IMG/VR virus record: IMGVR_UViG_3300024423_000001
Span: 1 to 63,851 of that record
Source of the DNA: a virus
Direction: 5' to 3' (one strand)
DNA: 63,851 nucleotides
Shown: positions 6,488 to 14,317 of the stretch, piece by piece
How the letters are laid out: every line of letters starts with the position of its first letter
How positions within the stretch are numbered: the stretch's first letter is position 1
Made by a program: the position numbers and the translations under genes
Notes under the pieces: model-generated
What the model saw: the letters and a program-made list of their open reading frames with translations, nothing else
Told to the model about the DNA's origin: nothing
The model's database searches: none

Positions 6488-8253
6488 GCACCTATTCGAT
6501 ACGGAGTCCGATCTCTCCACTCCGATTGCTTTCCTTCGTTCCATGCCCTCACGTTCGATAGATAACCTACGACTCGTGAGAAGACATCCGCTGGACCACC
6601 ACATTCAGGGCATCGCCAATGCTCACCTGAGAAAGTCTGATGGCACTTTGAGCACACACTAAACGTTGGTGTGATTGTGAAGTATGGTAGGCAGGTTCGA
6701 TTCACCAGTCTTTCAGCTAAGAATGGAATTACTCTCGCATCGGGACGCTCGGGTAAGAATACATGGAACACAGTTCCACCAGTATACAACCGCTGAAGTT
6801 GCTCTTGATGCCTCACTGCTTTACCTAAGTTCTGGGTGTATCCGACCGGGAGCATCGTCGAGTTAGTGTAGTAGGGCGCCTTCCGATTGCCTGAAACGTA
6901 ACAGCCTGGTAGGGACTTGACGTCGATCTTTGCAAGTCTATGCGAACACCCCTCGGCAGGTGTTGCTTCAAGGTTCCACAGGTCGCCAGTCTCTTCCTGA
7001 TATTCAACCAGTCTCTCTCTCATCACGATCAGGACTCTCTTCATCAGGTTCAGACCTTCAGGATCGGCAATCGAGCAACCTAAGAAATTCTGACATGCCT
7101 CTTCGCCACCTACGAGCCCGATGGTCGAGAAGTGATGATCGAATCCTGGCAGAAAGTTTCGCGAATATGGCATGAGGCCTTCATTGAAGCTCCTGTTACA
7201 AATCGCTCGTTTGATGACCAATGACTGCTTTGCCAGATCCATGTAATGTACGACGTTCTCGAAGAACTCTGATTCGTCTTTGGAGAGGTAAGCGAGTCTG
7301 GCAAGGTTCAGAGTAACGACTCCGATACTGCCCGTAGTATCGCCGAAGCCGAACAAGCCACCTGTCTTTCTTTTAAGTTGGGTTAGATCCAAACTCAAGT
7401 GACAGCACATTGAACGGACATCGTGACGTTTCAGGCCGGTGTTCTCTGAACAGTTTTGGAAGTATGGGATCCCGAACTTTGCGGTTACCTGTGCTAATTT
7501 TCTACCTACTTCAGTATCCCAACTGAAAGCGTCATCCATGAGATAAGTTGGTATTGGAAACCTGAACACTCCGCCGTTCGCATCTCCTTCTTCCAGTACG
7601 TCCAAGAATGCCAGATTAAACATCTCGATCTCTTGCTCAAAATCACCGTATACCTTATCCTGTAACTGACCACCCACGATAACGGCTTGGTCCTTGAGGT
7701 CATCAGGAGGAACGAGGTCGAGTGTAAAGTTCAAGAACGGGCTTTCCAAGCCCCACCTGGTCGGTTCATTCACCCCATACACGAACTCCTGGATCGTTTG
7801 TTTGACTTGGTTGAAAGTCAGCCCATCGTAATAAATGAAGGGAGCCAACAGCACGTCGACTGAATTCCAGGCCATAGCACCCGCCCACTCCTGTTGCAAG
7901 ACTCCAACAGCATTCATCAGTTGACCTAATGCAGATGAGAAGTGTCTTGGTGGACGACTCCGAACTACACCGGGCGGACCGCTGAAACCGCGAGACAGTA
8001 GATCTTGTAAACTCCAACCACTGCAATAGCCGACTATACCCGCTCCTAGGTCATGAATATGAAAGAACCCCTCCGTATGCGCCTTCGCTATCTCCGGAGG
8101 ATAGACATGTTTCAATACATATCGAGCTATCTCAGACTCCGCAAGATATGCCTTCAAACCTCCAACTGACCTTATACGGTTGGCATTCTCGTTTGCACCA
8201 TCAACACGACTTCGCCAAGTTCGACCCTTGATATATGTCTCCACTCTACTCAT
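6484..8253 (-). CDS. nrdD: Anaerobic ribonucleoside-triphosphate reductase (class III), large subunit
   Basis: 589 aa. Reduces ribonucleotides to deoxyribonucleotides using a glycyl radical; strictly anaerobic. Visible features are the FHIHDLG segment near residue 63, the CCHLSLDL region mid-protein, the zinc site C534/C537 and C548/C551 (CSKC, CPEC) and the radical-glycine loop RVVGYL with G563. It lacks the N-terminal ATP cone of longer cellular enzymes, as in T4-type phage NrdD. No nrdG activase was found in the genome, so the host activase is probably used. It overlaps neighbours on both sides. Confidence 0.92.
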   Translation of the reverse strand: MSRVETYIKGRTWRSRVDGANENANRIRSVGGLKAYLAESEIARYVLKHVYPPEIAKAHTEGFFHIHDLGAGIVGYCSGWSLQDLLSRGFSGPPGVVRSRPPRHFSSALGQLMNAVGVLQQEWAGAMAWNSVDVLLAPFIYYDGLTFNQVKQTIQEFVYGVNEPTRWGLESPFLNFTLDLVPPDDLKDQAVIVGGQLQDKVYGDFEQEIEMFNLAFLDVLEEGDANGGVFRFPIPTYLMDDAFSWDTEVGRKLAQVTAKFGIPYFQNCSENTGLKRHDVRSMCCHLSLDLTQLKRKTGGLFGFGDTTGSIGVVTLNLARLAYLSKDESEFFENVVHYMDLAKQSLVIKRAICNRSFNEGLMPYSRNFLPGFDHHFSTIGLVGGEEACQNFLGCSIADPEGLNLMKRVLIVMRERLVEYQEETGDLWNLEATPAEGCSHRLAKIDVKSLPGCYVSGNRKAPYYTNSTMLPVGYTQNLGKAVRHQEQLQRLYTGGTVFHVFLPERPDARVIPFLAERLVNRTCLPYFTITPTFSVCSKCHQTFSGEHWRCPECGGPADVFSRVVGYLSNVRAWNEGKQSEWRDRTPYRIGA

Positions 8254-8491
8254 TGTCTTGACTTTCTTCTTTCTCCTTTAAATCTAACTTATAATTACCG
8301 TCAGAACGAGGAAACAGCCGAATCCAGGATTTGTCATAGTTTGAGTATCGCTCTATGTGTCTGTCGTCCGCAAGTTCAACATTCGGTGCATTCGGATCCA
8401 ATCCGTATAATTTAGCAACCTGAGAAGCGGCTAGATATCGAATTTTTCTATCTCGGTCGAGGGTATGGCCTCCGAACACTAAGAACTTCAT
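8246..8491 (-). CDS. Hypothetical protein, 81 aa
   Basis: Not assigned. Begins with a hydrophobic strand (MKFLVFGG); the middle has IRYLAASQVAKLYGLD and a WIRLFPRSDGNYKLDL strand. It overlaps nrdD by 8 nt, so it is probably co-translated with it. Confidence 0.65.
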   Translation of the reverse strand: MKFLVFGGHTLDRDRKIRYLAASQVAKLYGLDPNAPNVELADDRHIERYSNYDKSWIRLFPRSDGNYKLDLKEKEESQDNE

Positions 8492-8805
8492 CTTCGCTCA
8501 CCTTCATCCAAAACAGTCTTCCAATCCCTCCTCTTGATCGCTTCCATTAAGGTAGGCAGTTGTCTCCACTTCAAACTCAACAATATGCCAAGCACGATCA
8601 GCCCCAGCCCGTACCACTCGTGACCAATGACTTCGATATCAAAGCCACCGAATCGTATGTAATGCTCCATCATGAGGAAGAATCCGCTGCTTAGAAGAAC
8701 ACCACTCACGAGCCAACGATAGTACCGAAGGCACGACCTCGAAAAATCACTCTTGCCTGTCATCCATCTCTCATTACATTGGAGAATGCAAAGTTCAAGA
8801 GCCAT
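8488..8805 (-). CDS. Two-span membrane protein, 105 aa
   Basis: Start ATG 8805 overlaps the upstream stop; a longer frame to 8853 is mostly a shadow. Two hydrophobic segments (about residues 30-45 and 68-80) are separated by a polar loop, with a charged cytoplasmic-looking tail. Function unknown. Confidence 0.6.
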   Translation of the reverse strand: MALELCILQCNERWMTGKSDFSRSCLRYYRWLVSGVLLSSGFFLMMEHYIRFGGFDIEVIGHEWYGLGLIVLGILLSLKWRQLPTLMEAIKRRDWKTVLDEGERR

Positions 8806-9061
8806 TTGTTGTATTGTTTTGTTTCCAAGCTTTCTTATTCTTCCCAATCCCATAACTGAACCTATCTATGAACTCGAAGACGTCTCCAACTCTGTTATTC
8901 CAATCATCATTCCAGTCTCTTACTAACAACATTGGATCGTCCTTGTATTTCAGATAGAACTCACAGACTGATTTAATCTGTTCTTTGATTTCATCTTTAA
9001 ATTCGCCCAGAAGAGAAAATGCAGTCCAGTGCTTCCTCTTCGGTATCAAATTCTTTCTCAT
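8795..9061 (-). CDS. Hypothetical charged protein, 88 aa
   Basis: Lys/Asp/Trp-rich, helical. Its first 65 nt overlap the gene upstream; that stretch looks coding in both frames, so the true start may be further in at a non-ATG codon. No family recognised. Confidence 0.5.
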   Translation of the reverse strand: MRKNLIPKRKHWTAFSLLGEFKDEIKEQIKSVCEFYLKYKDDPMLLVRDWNDDWNNRVGDVFEFIDRFSYGIGKNKKAWKQNNTTNGS

Positions 9062-9164
9062 CTGATATGAGTGCTCGGAGAATCATCTCGAAACATGACT
9101 GTGCTAGCTCATTATCTGGTATCTTCACTTCATTATCCAAGTCCAGTGGTTCCGGTTCACTCAT
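8997..9164 (-). CDS. Small acidic protein, 55 aa
   Basis: Start ATG 9164 (MSEPEPLDLD), chosen over ATG 9179 because a GGAGTGAG ribosome-binding site precedes it. Strongly acidic; the small acidic form is typical of viral inhibitors but no function can be read. Confidence 0.5.
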   Translation of the reverse strand: MSEPEPLDLDNEVKIPDNELAQSCFEMILRALISDEKEFDTEEEALDCIFSSGRI

Positions 9165-9195
9165 TTTTTTTCTTCTCACTCCTATGAGTAAAAAA

Positions 9196-9393
9196 TTATT
9201 TCCCCCTTAGTTCTTCTATAATTCTGGTTATTCTCTCAAATTCTCCGTAGTTCTCCGCAACAATACCATTCCCGAAGTCTATCACGAATCCTTGCTGAAG
9301 AACACTCTCTACGATTTTTCGTCGCAATGTATCTGGATTTATATGTGGTTTCCCTTTCCCAAATTCCCAGTCCAGTTTTGTTTGTTCACTCAT
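9196..9393 (-). CDS. Small hypothetical protein, 65 aa
   Basis: Start ATG 9393 (MSEQTKLDWEF) with a GAGAGGGAG ribosome-binding site. One helical segment and a short strand (GFVIDFGNGIVAENYG). Unknown. Confidence 0.55.
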   Translation of the reverse strand: MSEQTKLDWEFGKGKPHINPDTLRRKIVESVLQQGFVIDFGNGIVAENYGEFERITRIIEELRGK

Positions 9394-9443
9394 TTCTCCC
9401 TCTCACCTTTCCTCAAATCCTCAATATGCTCACGAACCCCACT

Positions 9444-9860
9444 TCATATATTCTTCCTCCTCTCTGTCTTATACCAAATCAATGCTTGAGCGAGTACATC
9501 GGCAAGCTTTCTGTTCTCGAATTCGCATAGAGTCTCAATTTCATCACAACGCCAACCCTCATATTCCACTATATAGCTATTCCTTTCCTTGTATACACAG
9601 AGCATGAAATGGTTACCCTTGGAAGTTCTCACAAGGCTGGGCAGTTCCTTCATCAGTTCTGTTGCCGTGTATGCTGGTATTTTCTCTGTGACTCTCCTGC
9701 CAGCACCGCTATAATCGAAATCGTCTTCATCTACCATTGCACAATCTACCGATGTATCACTCCACACTCGCCAGTTGAAGAGATTAGAAGAGTTCACACC
9801 GGCCTTTTGTAGCTCCTTTGCAACCTCCAGAGAAACAACATTATCCTCTACTCTACCCAT
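9444..9860 (-). CDS. Hypothetical protein, about 138 aa
   Basis: ATG 9860 has a GAAAGG site; GTG 9872 would give a 4-nt overlap with the gene upstream and is the alternative. The pattern SLEVAKELQKAGV near the N-terminus, then mixed alpha-beta with several Trp, resembles uncharacterised phage proteins, but I cannot name it. Confidence 0.6.
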   Translation of the reverse strand: MGRVEDNVVSLEVAKELQKAGVNSSNLFNWRVWSDTSVDCAMVDEDDFDYSGAGRRVTEKIPAYTATELMKELPSLVRTSKGNHFMLCVYKERNSYIVEYEGWRCDEIETLCEFENRKLADVLAQALIWYKTERRKNI

Positions 9861-9868
9861 TGTGCCTT

Positions 9869-10147
9869 TCACGAATACAATTCCTCCAAATCAGGTTCAT
9901 TTAACTCTAACTTCAGAATCAGATTCAGATCCCCTGTCAGCAACTGCTGCATGTGCGAGATAGCAGCCTTCAACGCAACGAGGCGCATAGATTCGAGCCT
10001 GACATGTTCAGGATAGCCTAAGTCTATCTCCTCCTCAATAAGCCTCGACAGTTCTCGCTGCTTCTCTGCTATCAGATCCGAGAACCGAATCAGCGAATTC
10101 CATTGCAGTTTGCCATGCCTGATGGGAATTATGACTACCTCAGCCAT
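9869..10147 (-). CDS. Distant copy of the tandem small-protein family (92 aa)
   Basis: Begins MAEVVIIPI and contains AISHMQQLLTGDLNLILK, matching the N- and C-terminal strands of the array at 4015-5858, with an extra acidic tail (NEPDLEELYS). It lies about 4 kb upstream of the array in the same transcription direction. Closest to member 6. Confidence 0.65.
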   Translation of the reverse strand: MAEVVIIPIRHGKLQWNSLIRFSDLIAEKQRELSRLIEEEIDLGYPEHVRLESMRLVALKAAISHMQQLLTGDLNLILKLELNEPDLEELYS

Positions 10148-10254
10148 CTTTCCAACCCTAATTGGTTATCATCCCAACCGAGTATCCACCTTCGAGCTAT
10201 CTCGCAATGTTGCTCCTTATCAGCCGCCGGTAAGATGATCCCAATCTTTGTCAT
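10135..10254 (-). CDS. Small hypothetical protein, 39 aa
   Basis: ATG 10254 (MTKIGIILPAADKEQ) to TAG 10135-10137, overlapping the next start by 13 nt in another frame. Short Trp/Glu-rich sequence; no family. Supported by lack of other coding and dense gene packing. Confidence 0.45.
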   Translation of the reverse strand: MTKIGIILPAADKEQHCEIARRWILGWDDNQLGLERWLR

Positions 10255-10262
10255 CCACTGAA

Positions 10263-10400
10263 TCATTCCTCGACATGTCCACACCATAAGCAAACTAACA
10301 CTGGTATAAACCTCACACCATCTCTATTGGCTTCGACATGGATGTGGAACTCCTTTCCGATTGAAAAAGGAAGAGGACAGACTCGCACGATTTCCATCAT
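10263..10400 (-). CDS. Small protein, 45 aa, first gene after promoter module 2
   Basis: ATG at 10400 or 10397, TGA 10263-10265. The sequence MMEIVRVCPLPFSIG ends in LVCLWCGHVEE, a single CxxC. The start codon abuts the proximal arm of the promoter module (10399-10440), exactly as for the radical-SAM gene, which supports both the gene and the module. Confidence 0.55.
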   Translation of the reverse strand: MMEIVRVCPLPFSIGKEFHIHVEANRDGVRFIPVLVCLWCGHVEE

Positions 10401-10517
10401 TTCTCACCAGATGCACATATTTGGCTCAGAACGAAATTTTGTTGAGGAGACATAGTTTGATATAGGTCTAACTGAGAAATTCGCTTGAGCCTCACCTATG
10501 TGCGTCTCACGGGAAAT
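10399..10517 (-). promoter_or_regulatory. 120-bp inverted-repeat promoter module, copy 2
   Basis: Proximal arm 10399-10440 and distal arm 10476-10517 flank a 35-bp spacer. On the minus strand the TATA-like CTATATCAAAC lies about 11 nt into the spacer. It drives the leftward genes from 10400. Proximal arm core on the minus strand: CAAATATGTGCATCTGGTG. Confidence 0.7.
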
Positions 10518-10534
10518 CTGCACTCAATCATTGG

Positions 10535-10738
10535 CTACACGGCTGGTGCGCCGAAGTCCTTCGCTAATTGTTCTAAGTTGCCTACCTCTGTCTCCAGTTT
10601 GTCTATTATCCTGAGCAACTCCTGAAAGTCCTCTATGCTCAAAGTCACAGTGCCTCGCTTCCTGTCCCATTCAAGCACCTCGATCCGATGGTATTCCAGC
10701 AGACTCTTTAACTCGTCTTCTAAATCAACTTCTACCAT
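10535..10738 (-). CDS. Small acidic helical protein, 67 aa
   Basis: MVEVDLEDELKSLLE, then a strand-turn (RKRGTVTLSIEDFQEL) and a C-terminal helix. The leucine spacing suggests a coiled coil. Unknown. It ends just before promoter module 2. Confidence 0.6.
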   Translation of the reverse strand: MVEVDLEDELKSLLEYHRIEVLEWDRKRGTVTLSIEDFQELLRIIDKLETEVGNLEQLAKDFGAPAV

Positions 10739-11157
10739 TTTGTCTCAGCAGATTCCTGTAAGATAACCTCAAATCTCAAAATCTTACGGTCCTTGAAGAA
10801 CTGGATCGCTGCTCGAACGTCCGGCAACACGAACCGGTCAACGTGCTGTTTCTCCTCTTGAAGAACTGCGATGCAAACACCGTCAGGCTTGACAATTAAT
10901 CTATGGAGAAAACTTCGCTCTAAGATTTTCGCAAACGCTACGTTCTCTAACTCTTTGTGAATTAGACAGGTGTACTCGACTCCAGGGACGACCTCGACCT
11001 TACCACCGAGCTGGGATTTGTCCAATAGAACTAACTTACCGTCTGCCTGCGTGCCACCGTGCAGGTAGCTGATCCAGTTCTTACCATCCTTATCACGCCG
11101 GAATTTCAGATTTATTAGCTTGCCCTCCCACTCAGGTTTGAACTCTGAACTGGACAT
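10732..11157 (-). CDS. Hypothetical protein, 141 aa
   Basis: ATG 11157 (MSSSEFKPEWEGK) preferred to TTG 11163. Mostly beta: several short strands (VEVVPGVEYTCLIHKE, LIVKPDGVCIAVLQEE), OB-fold-like in feel and therefore possibly nucleic-acid binding, but not assignable. It is in the operon with the ERCC4 nuclease. Confidence 0.6.
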   Translation of the reverse strand: MSSSEFKPEWEGKLINLKFRRDKDGKNWISYLHGGTQADGKLVLLDKSQLGGKVEVVPGVEYTCLIHKELENVAFAKILERSFLHRLIVKPDGVCIAVLQEEKQHVDRFVLPDVRAAIQFFKDRKILRFEVILQESAETKW

Positions 11158-11159
11158 AT

Positions 11160-11405
11160 TCAACCAACCTCCAACTCGTATGAATACCCTTCATAGCTTG
11201 GCTTTCGAACCGTGACGACGCCATGCTGGTCCACAAGTGAGAGTAAAGTCCAGAGATCTGGAACTTCTACGACCCAGACATCCTCAGATGCCCACTCAAA
11301 CTTCCAATAAGGTGAGTCGCCAGTTACTCTGTGAGCAACCGTAAGCACCGCGCCTTCACACGGCTTCCATCCCTCTACTCTACGATTCTTCACAACGAAC
11401 TTCAT
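11160..11405 (-). CDS. Hypothetical beta-rich protein, 81 aa
   Basis: ATG 11405 (MKFVVKNRRVEGW) has a GGTGGAG site just upstream, so it is preferred over ATG 11420. Trp-rich beta pattern. It overlaps the ERCC4 gene end by 26 nt. Unknown. Confidence 0.6.
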   Translation of the reverse strand: MKFVVKNRRVEGWKPCEGAVLTVAHRVTGDSPYWKFEWASEDVWVVEVPDLWTLLSLVDQHGVVTVRKPSYEGYSYELEVG

Positions 11406-12018
11406 CGCTCCACCTTCCATAAAAGAAATCGTAATGTTTTGATGTTCTGTCGAGCGAATTCACAAACGATGCAATAGACCCATGTTGGGATAATATATTT
11501 CTTGCCTTCTTGAAACCGACCCCGGGCAATGTCCGTAAACACTCAATGCGTAGCTCGTCCAGCGACCTGTCTCGTTTCTTGACTCTTGCAGGCGGTTCAT
11601 TACGTCCACTCTTCTCAAGTTTCCGAAACAGGTAGAGGAAGAACAACTCTGCCTCACGTCTGGACTCAAACTGGCAATATGGAATCTGATGGTACGCAAG
11701 CGTTGCCAGAATACCGAAGTATGTCAGATAGCCTCCCTTTCGGAACTTCCATTCCCGTCGTAAGTCCTTCCTCGACGCATCAATCCAGACCAATACATGG
11801 TCATAGTTCTCTTGCATCGCGAACAAATTACGCCAGAACCGCTCGTCACGGACAGAATTAAGCAGGTCCGGAGCAGACTTCCGCTCGATAATAAGACGTC
11901 CAAATTCAATGTCACCGACCTCAAGCTTCCGAACTTCAACCTCAAAGTCTCGTTGCTTGCGGAACATGTTACGAACTGCCATCAACCTCTCACGAGTATC
12001 AATCACTATCTTTACCAT
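11380..12018 (-). CDS. ERCC4-family (XPF/Hef-like) structure-specific nuclease
   Basis: 212 aa from ATG 12018. The ERCC4 nuclease signature is complete: IDTRE near the N-terminus (D7, R9, E10), VGD at about 35-36, then IIERKSAPD with E45, R46, K47 (GDxnERKxxxD). The C-terminus has a helix-hairpin-helix (LRTLPGVGFKKARNIL) for branched-DNA binding. Such enzymes cut forks and flaps in archaeal repair and recombination. It has no helicase domain, unlike Hef. The start overlaps a 55-aa gene. Confidence 0.9.
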   Translation of the reverse strand: MVKIVIDTRERLMAVRNMFRKQRDFEVEVRKLEVGDIEFGRLIIERKSAPDLLNSVRDERFWRNLFAMQENYDHVLVWIDASRKDLRREWKFRKGGYLTYFGILATLAYHQIPYCQFESRREAELFFLYLFRKLEKSGRNEPPARVKKRDRSLDELRIECLRTLPGVGFKKARNILSQHGSIASFVNSLDRTSKHYDFFYGRWSDEVRCEES

Positions 12019-12166
12019 CTCTATCAAGAGAAACTACTTCATCAGGAGAAACTATCTTGCCTCTCACAAGCAGAGCCCGGGCATATAACTGTGATATCTC
12101 TCTCCGTTCCGACATACCGTTCTCGATGACACGCGCTCCCAACTTCTCTATCGTTATCGCATTCAT
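11999..12166 (-). CDS. Small protein, 55 aa
   Basis: ATG 12166 (MNAITIEKLGARVIE) to TGA 11999-12001, with 20 nt overlap into the ERCC4 gene. A helical, regular amino-acid pattern and the coupling make it likely real. The upstream stretch 12167-12228 holds only a 19-codon ORF. Function unknown. Confidence 0.55.
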   Translation of the reverse strand: MNAITIEKLGARVIENGMSERREISQLYARALLVRGKIVSPDEVVSLDRDGKDSD

Positions 12167-12228
12167 AGATAATTATTTACTCAGACAGCCAGCAGACATA
12201 TCGGGAGGTAGCACTGTCATCCGCAACT

Positions 12229-12630
12229 CTACTCATACCATGTCCATCCTTCTCCATCCACATATCTCTTTCCTATACGATTAGACTCACACAATAGCTC
12301 TCTTCTCACTTCCTCCTCCGCTGTTTCATATAGCGCCTCTCTCGACACCGGACACGTATGAATCTCCATCACGAAGGCATCATCCATAGGCTCATAACGA
12401 AGCTTGACCTCGCAGCCGCTGCACTCCTTCGCAAACTTTATCCATTCACATATCTCTTCGCTGTCGGTAATGCACTTCCATTCATTATCGTATTCGTTTC
12501 GCAACACAAAGACCGCTACAATCGGAATAGTTTCTACATGCTTTACAATCTTACTCAGCTCTGAAATGTTAATCTGTCGTCTGTTTCTCTTCAACCTCTG
12601 ATTACAAGCCGCCGCTCTATTCACTGCCAT
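12229..12630 (-). CDS. Hypothetical protein, 133 aa, first gene after promoter module 3
   Basis: ATG 12630 (MAVNRAAACNQRLKR) is preferred to the longer frame from 12696 because codons above 12641 are the promoter repeat. It contains a hydrophobic strand (VETIPIVAVFVLRNEY), three scattered Cys and an acidic helical C-terminus. Unknown. Confidence 0.6.
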   Translation of the reverse strand: MAVNRAAACNQRLKRNRRQINISELSKIVKHVETIPIVAVFVLRNEYDNEWKCITDSEEICEWIKFAKECSGCEVKLRYEPMDDAFVMEIHTCPVSREALYETAEEEVRRELLCESNRIGKRYVDGEGWTWYE

Positions 12631-12640
12631 ATCGTTAGCT

Positions 12641-12760
12641 TCTCCTGCACCATTCGCACATATTTCGCTCAGAACGAAATGTTCCATCTTAGACATAGTT
12701 TAATATAGACTTGAGTAGAAAATTTGCACTACGCTTATTTATGTGCGTCTCATAAAGAAT
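12641..12760 (-). promoter_or_regulatory. 120-bp inverted-repeat promoter module, copy 3
   Basis: Proximal arm 12641-12683, spacer 12684-12718 with minus-strand TATA-like CTATATTAAAC at offset about 11, distal arm 12719-12760. It shares with copy 2 the spacer string ACTATGTCT and the arm string CGAAATATGTGCG. The distal arm serves as the last codons of the gene at 12689-12889. Confidence 0.7.
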
Positions 12761-12889
12761 CTGAGTAGCCTCTTTGATGTGATTTCTTAAAATCCTATCC
12801 TCTCTATCACAGAAGTCTCTTTCGAACTCGACTCGCTTTGCCTCATTTACCCATCTATCGTCAGATAGACTCTCCAACTTGCCAGACAA
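12689..12889 (-). CDS. Small basic/acidic protein, 66 aa
   Basis: MSGKLESLSDDRWVNEAK, helical and highly charged. Its C-terminal residues (from about YETHINKRSANFLL) are encoded by the distal arm of promoter module 3, so an ancestral stop may have been lost when the repeat arrived or diverged. It overlaps the methyltransferase upstream by 29 nt. Confidence 0.55.
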   Translation of the reverse strand: MSGKLESLSDDRWVNEAKRVEFERDFCDREDRILRNHIKEATQILYETHINKRSANFLLKSILNYV

Positions 12890-13559
12890 TATAACCTAAC
12901 TCGAACTTCTTCCTATTCAATCTCCAACCGAGAACCCTCCAATCGAAGCAGACAGCCCTTAGCTCCGACATGACCAGCAACCGATGAGCGTACATACGCT
13001 CCACGTATTCATCAAAAAATAGTACCCAGCGCTGACCTTCATCTAACGTGCCTTCCATTGATAGAACCTCAGTATGCACTTTGTCGTCAGGAACAGAATC
13101 GAGTTTGTAACGCTCCCTCTCGACTACATCGGCAAATGTGTCTATCACCACCACGATCGAACCTTCCGGGACAGCCCTCAGCAACTTAACCGGCTTCCTC
13201 AGAACATGCAAAATGTTAGCAAACACATAGACAGCCTTTCGCATCTCTAAGACTGTTGTATCCTCGAGATCCACTTGCACTGGATACACGCGATGGTGAT
13301 ACGCAAGCGACCTTAGAAACTCCTTACGCCCCTCAAGCGCCACGATTGGAACTCTTATGCCTTTTTGTATTTCCCTGCTCCAGAGCGCATCACCAGCACC
13401 CACATCGACTATCACCCGAACATCAAGTGGAATATGTGGTAGTATCTCCTTCACTATTTCAGAGTTCCTTTCAAAGAATTCGTAGTTACACGCTCTTGAA
13501 TCATCCACACTGCGCGGTCGTCCCAACAGCCTTGCCTTGAAATATTCTTCTATGTCCAT
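12861..13559 (-). CDS. SAM-dependent methyltransferase (class I)
   Basis: 232 aa. The Rossmann SAM-binding motif is VIVDVGAGDALWSREI (about residues 49-64), with a following acidic strand end (VALEGR) and later VVVIDTFAD. Target unknown: DNA, protein or small molecule. It lies among the replication genes, so DNA modification to evade host restriction is possible, but no NPPY or other target motif is evident. Confidence 0.7.
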   Translation of the reverse strand: MDIEEYFKARLLGRPRSVDDSRACNYEFFERNSEIVKEILPHIPLDVRVIVDVGAGDALWSREIQKGIRVPIVALEGRKEFLRSLAYHHRVYPVQVDLEDTTVLEMRKAVYVFANILHVLRKPVKLLRAVPEGSIVVVIDTFADVVERERYKLDSVPDDKVHTEVLSMEGTLDEGQRWVLFFDEYVERMYAHRLLVMSELRAVCFDWRVLGWRLNRKKFELGYIVWQVGESI

Positions 13560-13574
13560 TTCCGAGTCTCCTAC

Positions 13575-13739
13575 TCAGAACTCGTAGCCCACCAGAGGCC
13601 TAACGCTATTAATAGAAAAGCCTACTACCTCTAAAATGCACAATCGTAGACCCGGACCAAGCAACATGATCTGCCTCAGTCCCAGAACTAGAAGTACATA
13701 AGGTACTAACATCACTCCGATTATAGCTTCTATATCCAT
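13575..13739 (-). CDS. Small membrane protein, 54 aa
   Basis: ATG 13739 (MDIEAIIGVMLVPYV) to TGA 13575-13577. One or two hydrophobic segments (IIGVMLVPYVLLVLG, then LCILEVVGFSI). It overlaps the end of the UDG frame, as is usual in this arm. Unknown. Confidence 0.55.
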   Translation of the reverse strand: MDIEAIIGVMLVPYVLLVLGLRQIMLLGPGLRLCILEVVGFSINSVRPLVGYEF

Positions 13740-14315
13740 TCTCGCAATACCTCCATCTGTTTCAAGAACTCCTTGCCTCTGCCCATCCTCATGTAATACG
13801 CGGGATGATGAACATAAAGAACCTTACGTAATCGAAAGTTGATCCATTGGTCCGTAACGCTACCCGGCTCAGGATATGTCAACTGCTTCTTCACGAATCT
13901 TCCCACAAGCGAATCAAAAGCAACCGTCCCTAATGCCACTATGATGTCAGGTTCAATCTCCTCAATCTCTGAGAACAAGAAGCCTTGACAGTTGCGCCTC
14001 ATGTTCAACAATGGTTGAACGTTGTCATACGTAGCGCACGAGACAGCATTCGTAATGAACACATCATCCCGTGTTAGACCCAACATCTTTAGAGCGTCAT
14101 CAACCAATCAACCGCTTCCGCCGGTAAAGGGACGTATATTGAAGGCATTTCGGATAGCACGGATTCTGACCCACGAGCATTATTGTGGCTTGGTCATTAC
14201 CGTTTGCTATACTGCGACCAGCGATGATCTCATCGTTACATCGTCTACACGCAAGCCTCAGCTGCTGAATTCTACCCACGCTACCGACTAGTCTCCCACG
14301 CTTGATCACACTCAT
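13730..14315 (-). pseudogene. Uracil-DNA glycosylase (Fe-S family), split by frameshift and TGA
   Basis: Two frames together make one UDG. The upstream frame (14100-14315) begins MSVIKRGRLVG and has ACRRC and MLVGQNP. The downstream frame (13730-14107, TTG start) has LVDDALKMLGL, FITNAVSC, a second Cys 16 residues on, VALGTVAF and HPAYYMR. Between them the expected motif RPFTGGSG lies in the downstream frame but is followed by TGA (14110-14108) where family members carry Arg, consistent with CGA to TGA. The frame change fits loss of two bases near 14158-14163 (ancestral QNPGAIRNAFN). The four Fe-S Cys survive across the two ORFs. It is either a recent pseudogene, a two-piece enzyme, or carries assembly errors. 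Confidence 0.65.
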
Positions 14316-14317
14316 CT

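Noticed and set aside
12175-12234. 19-codon ORF between 12229 and 12166
   Set aside because: Too short to support; could be a leader but nothing else argues for it.
14100-14115. TGA recoding as a sense codon
   Set aside because: Many genes use TGA in stop-start overlaps (for example nrdD at 6484), so TGA is a normal stop here.
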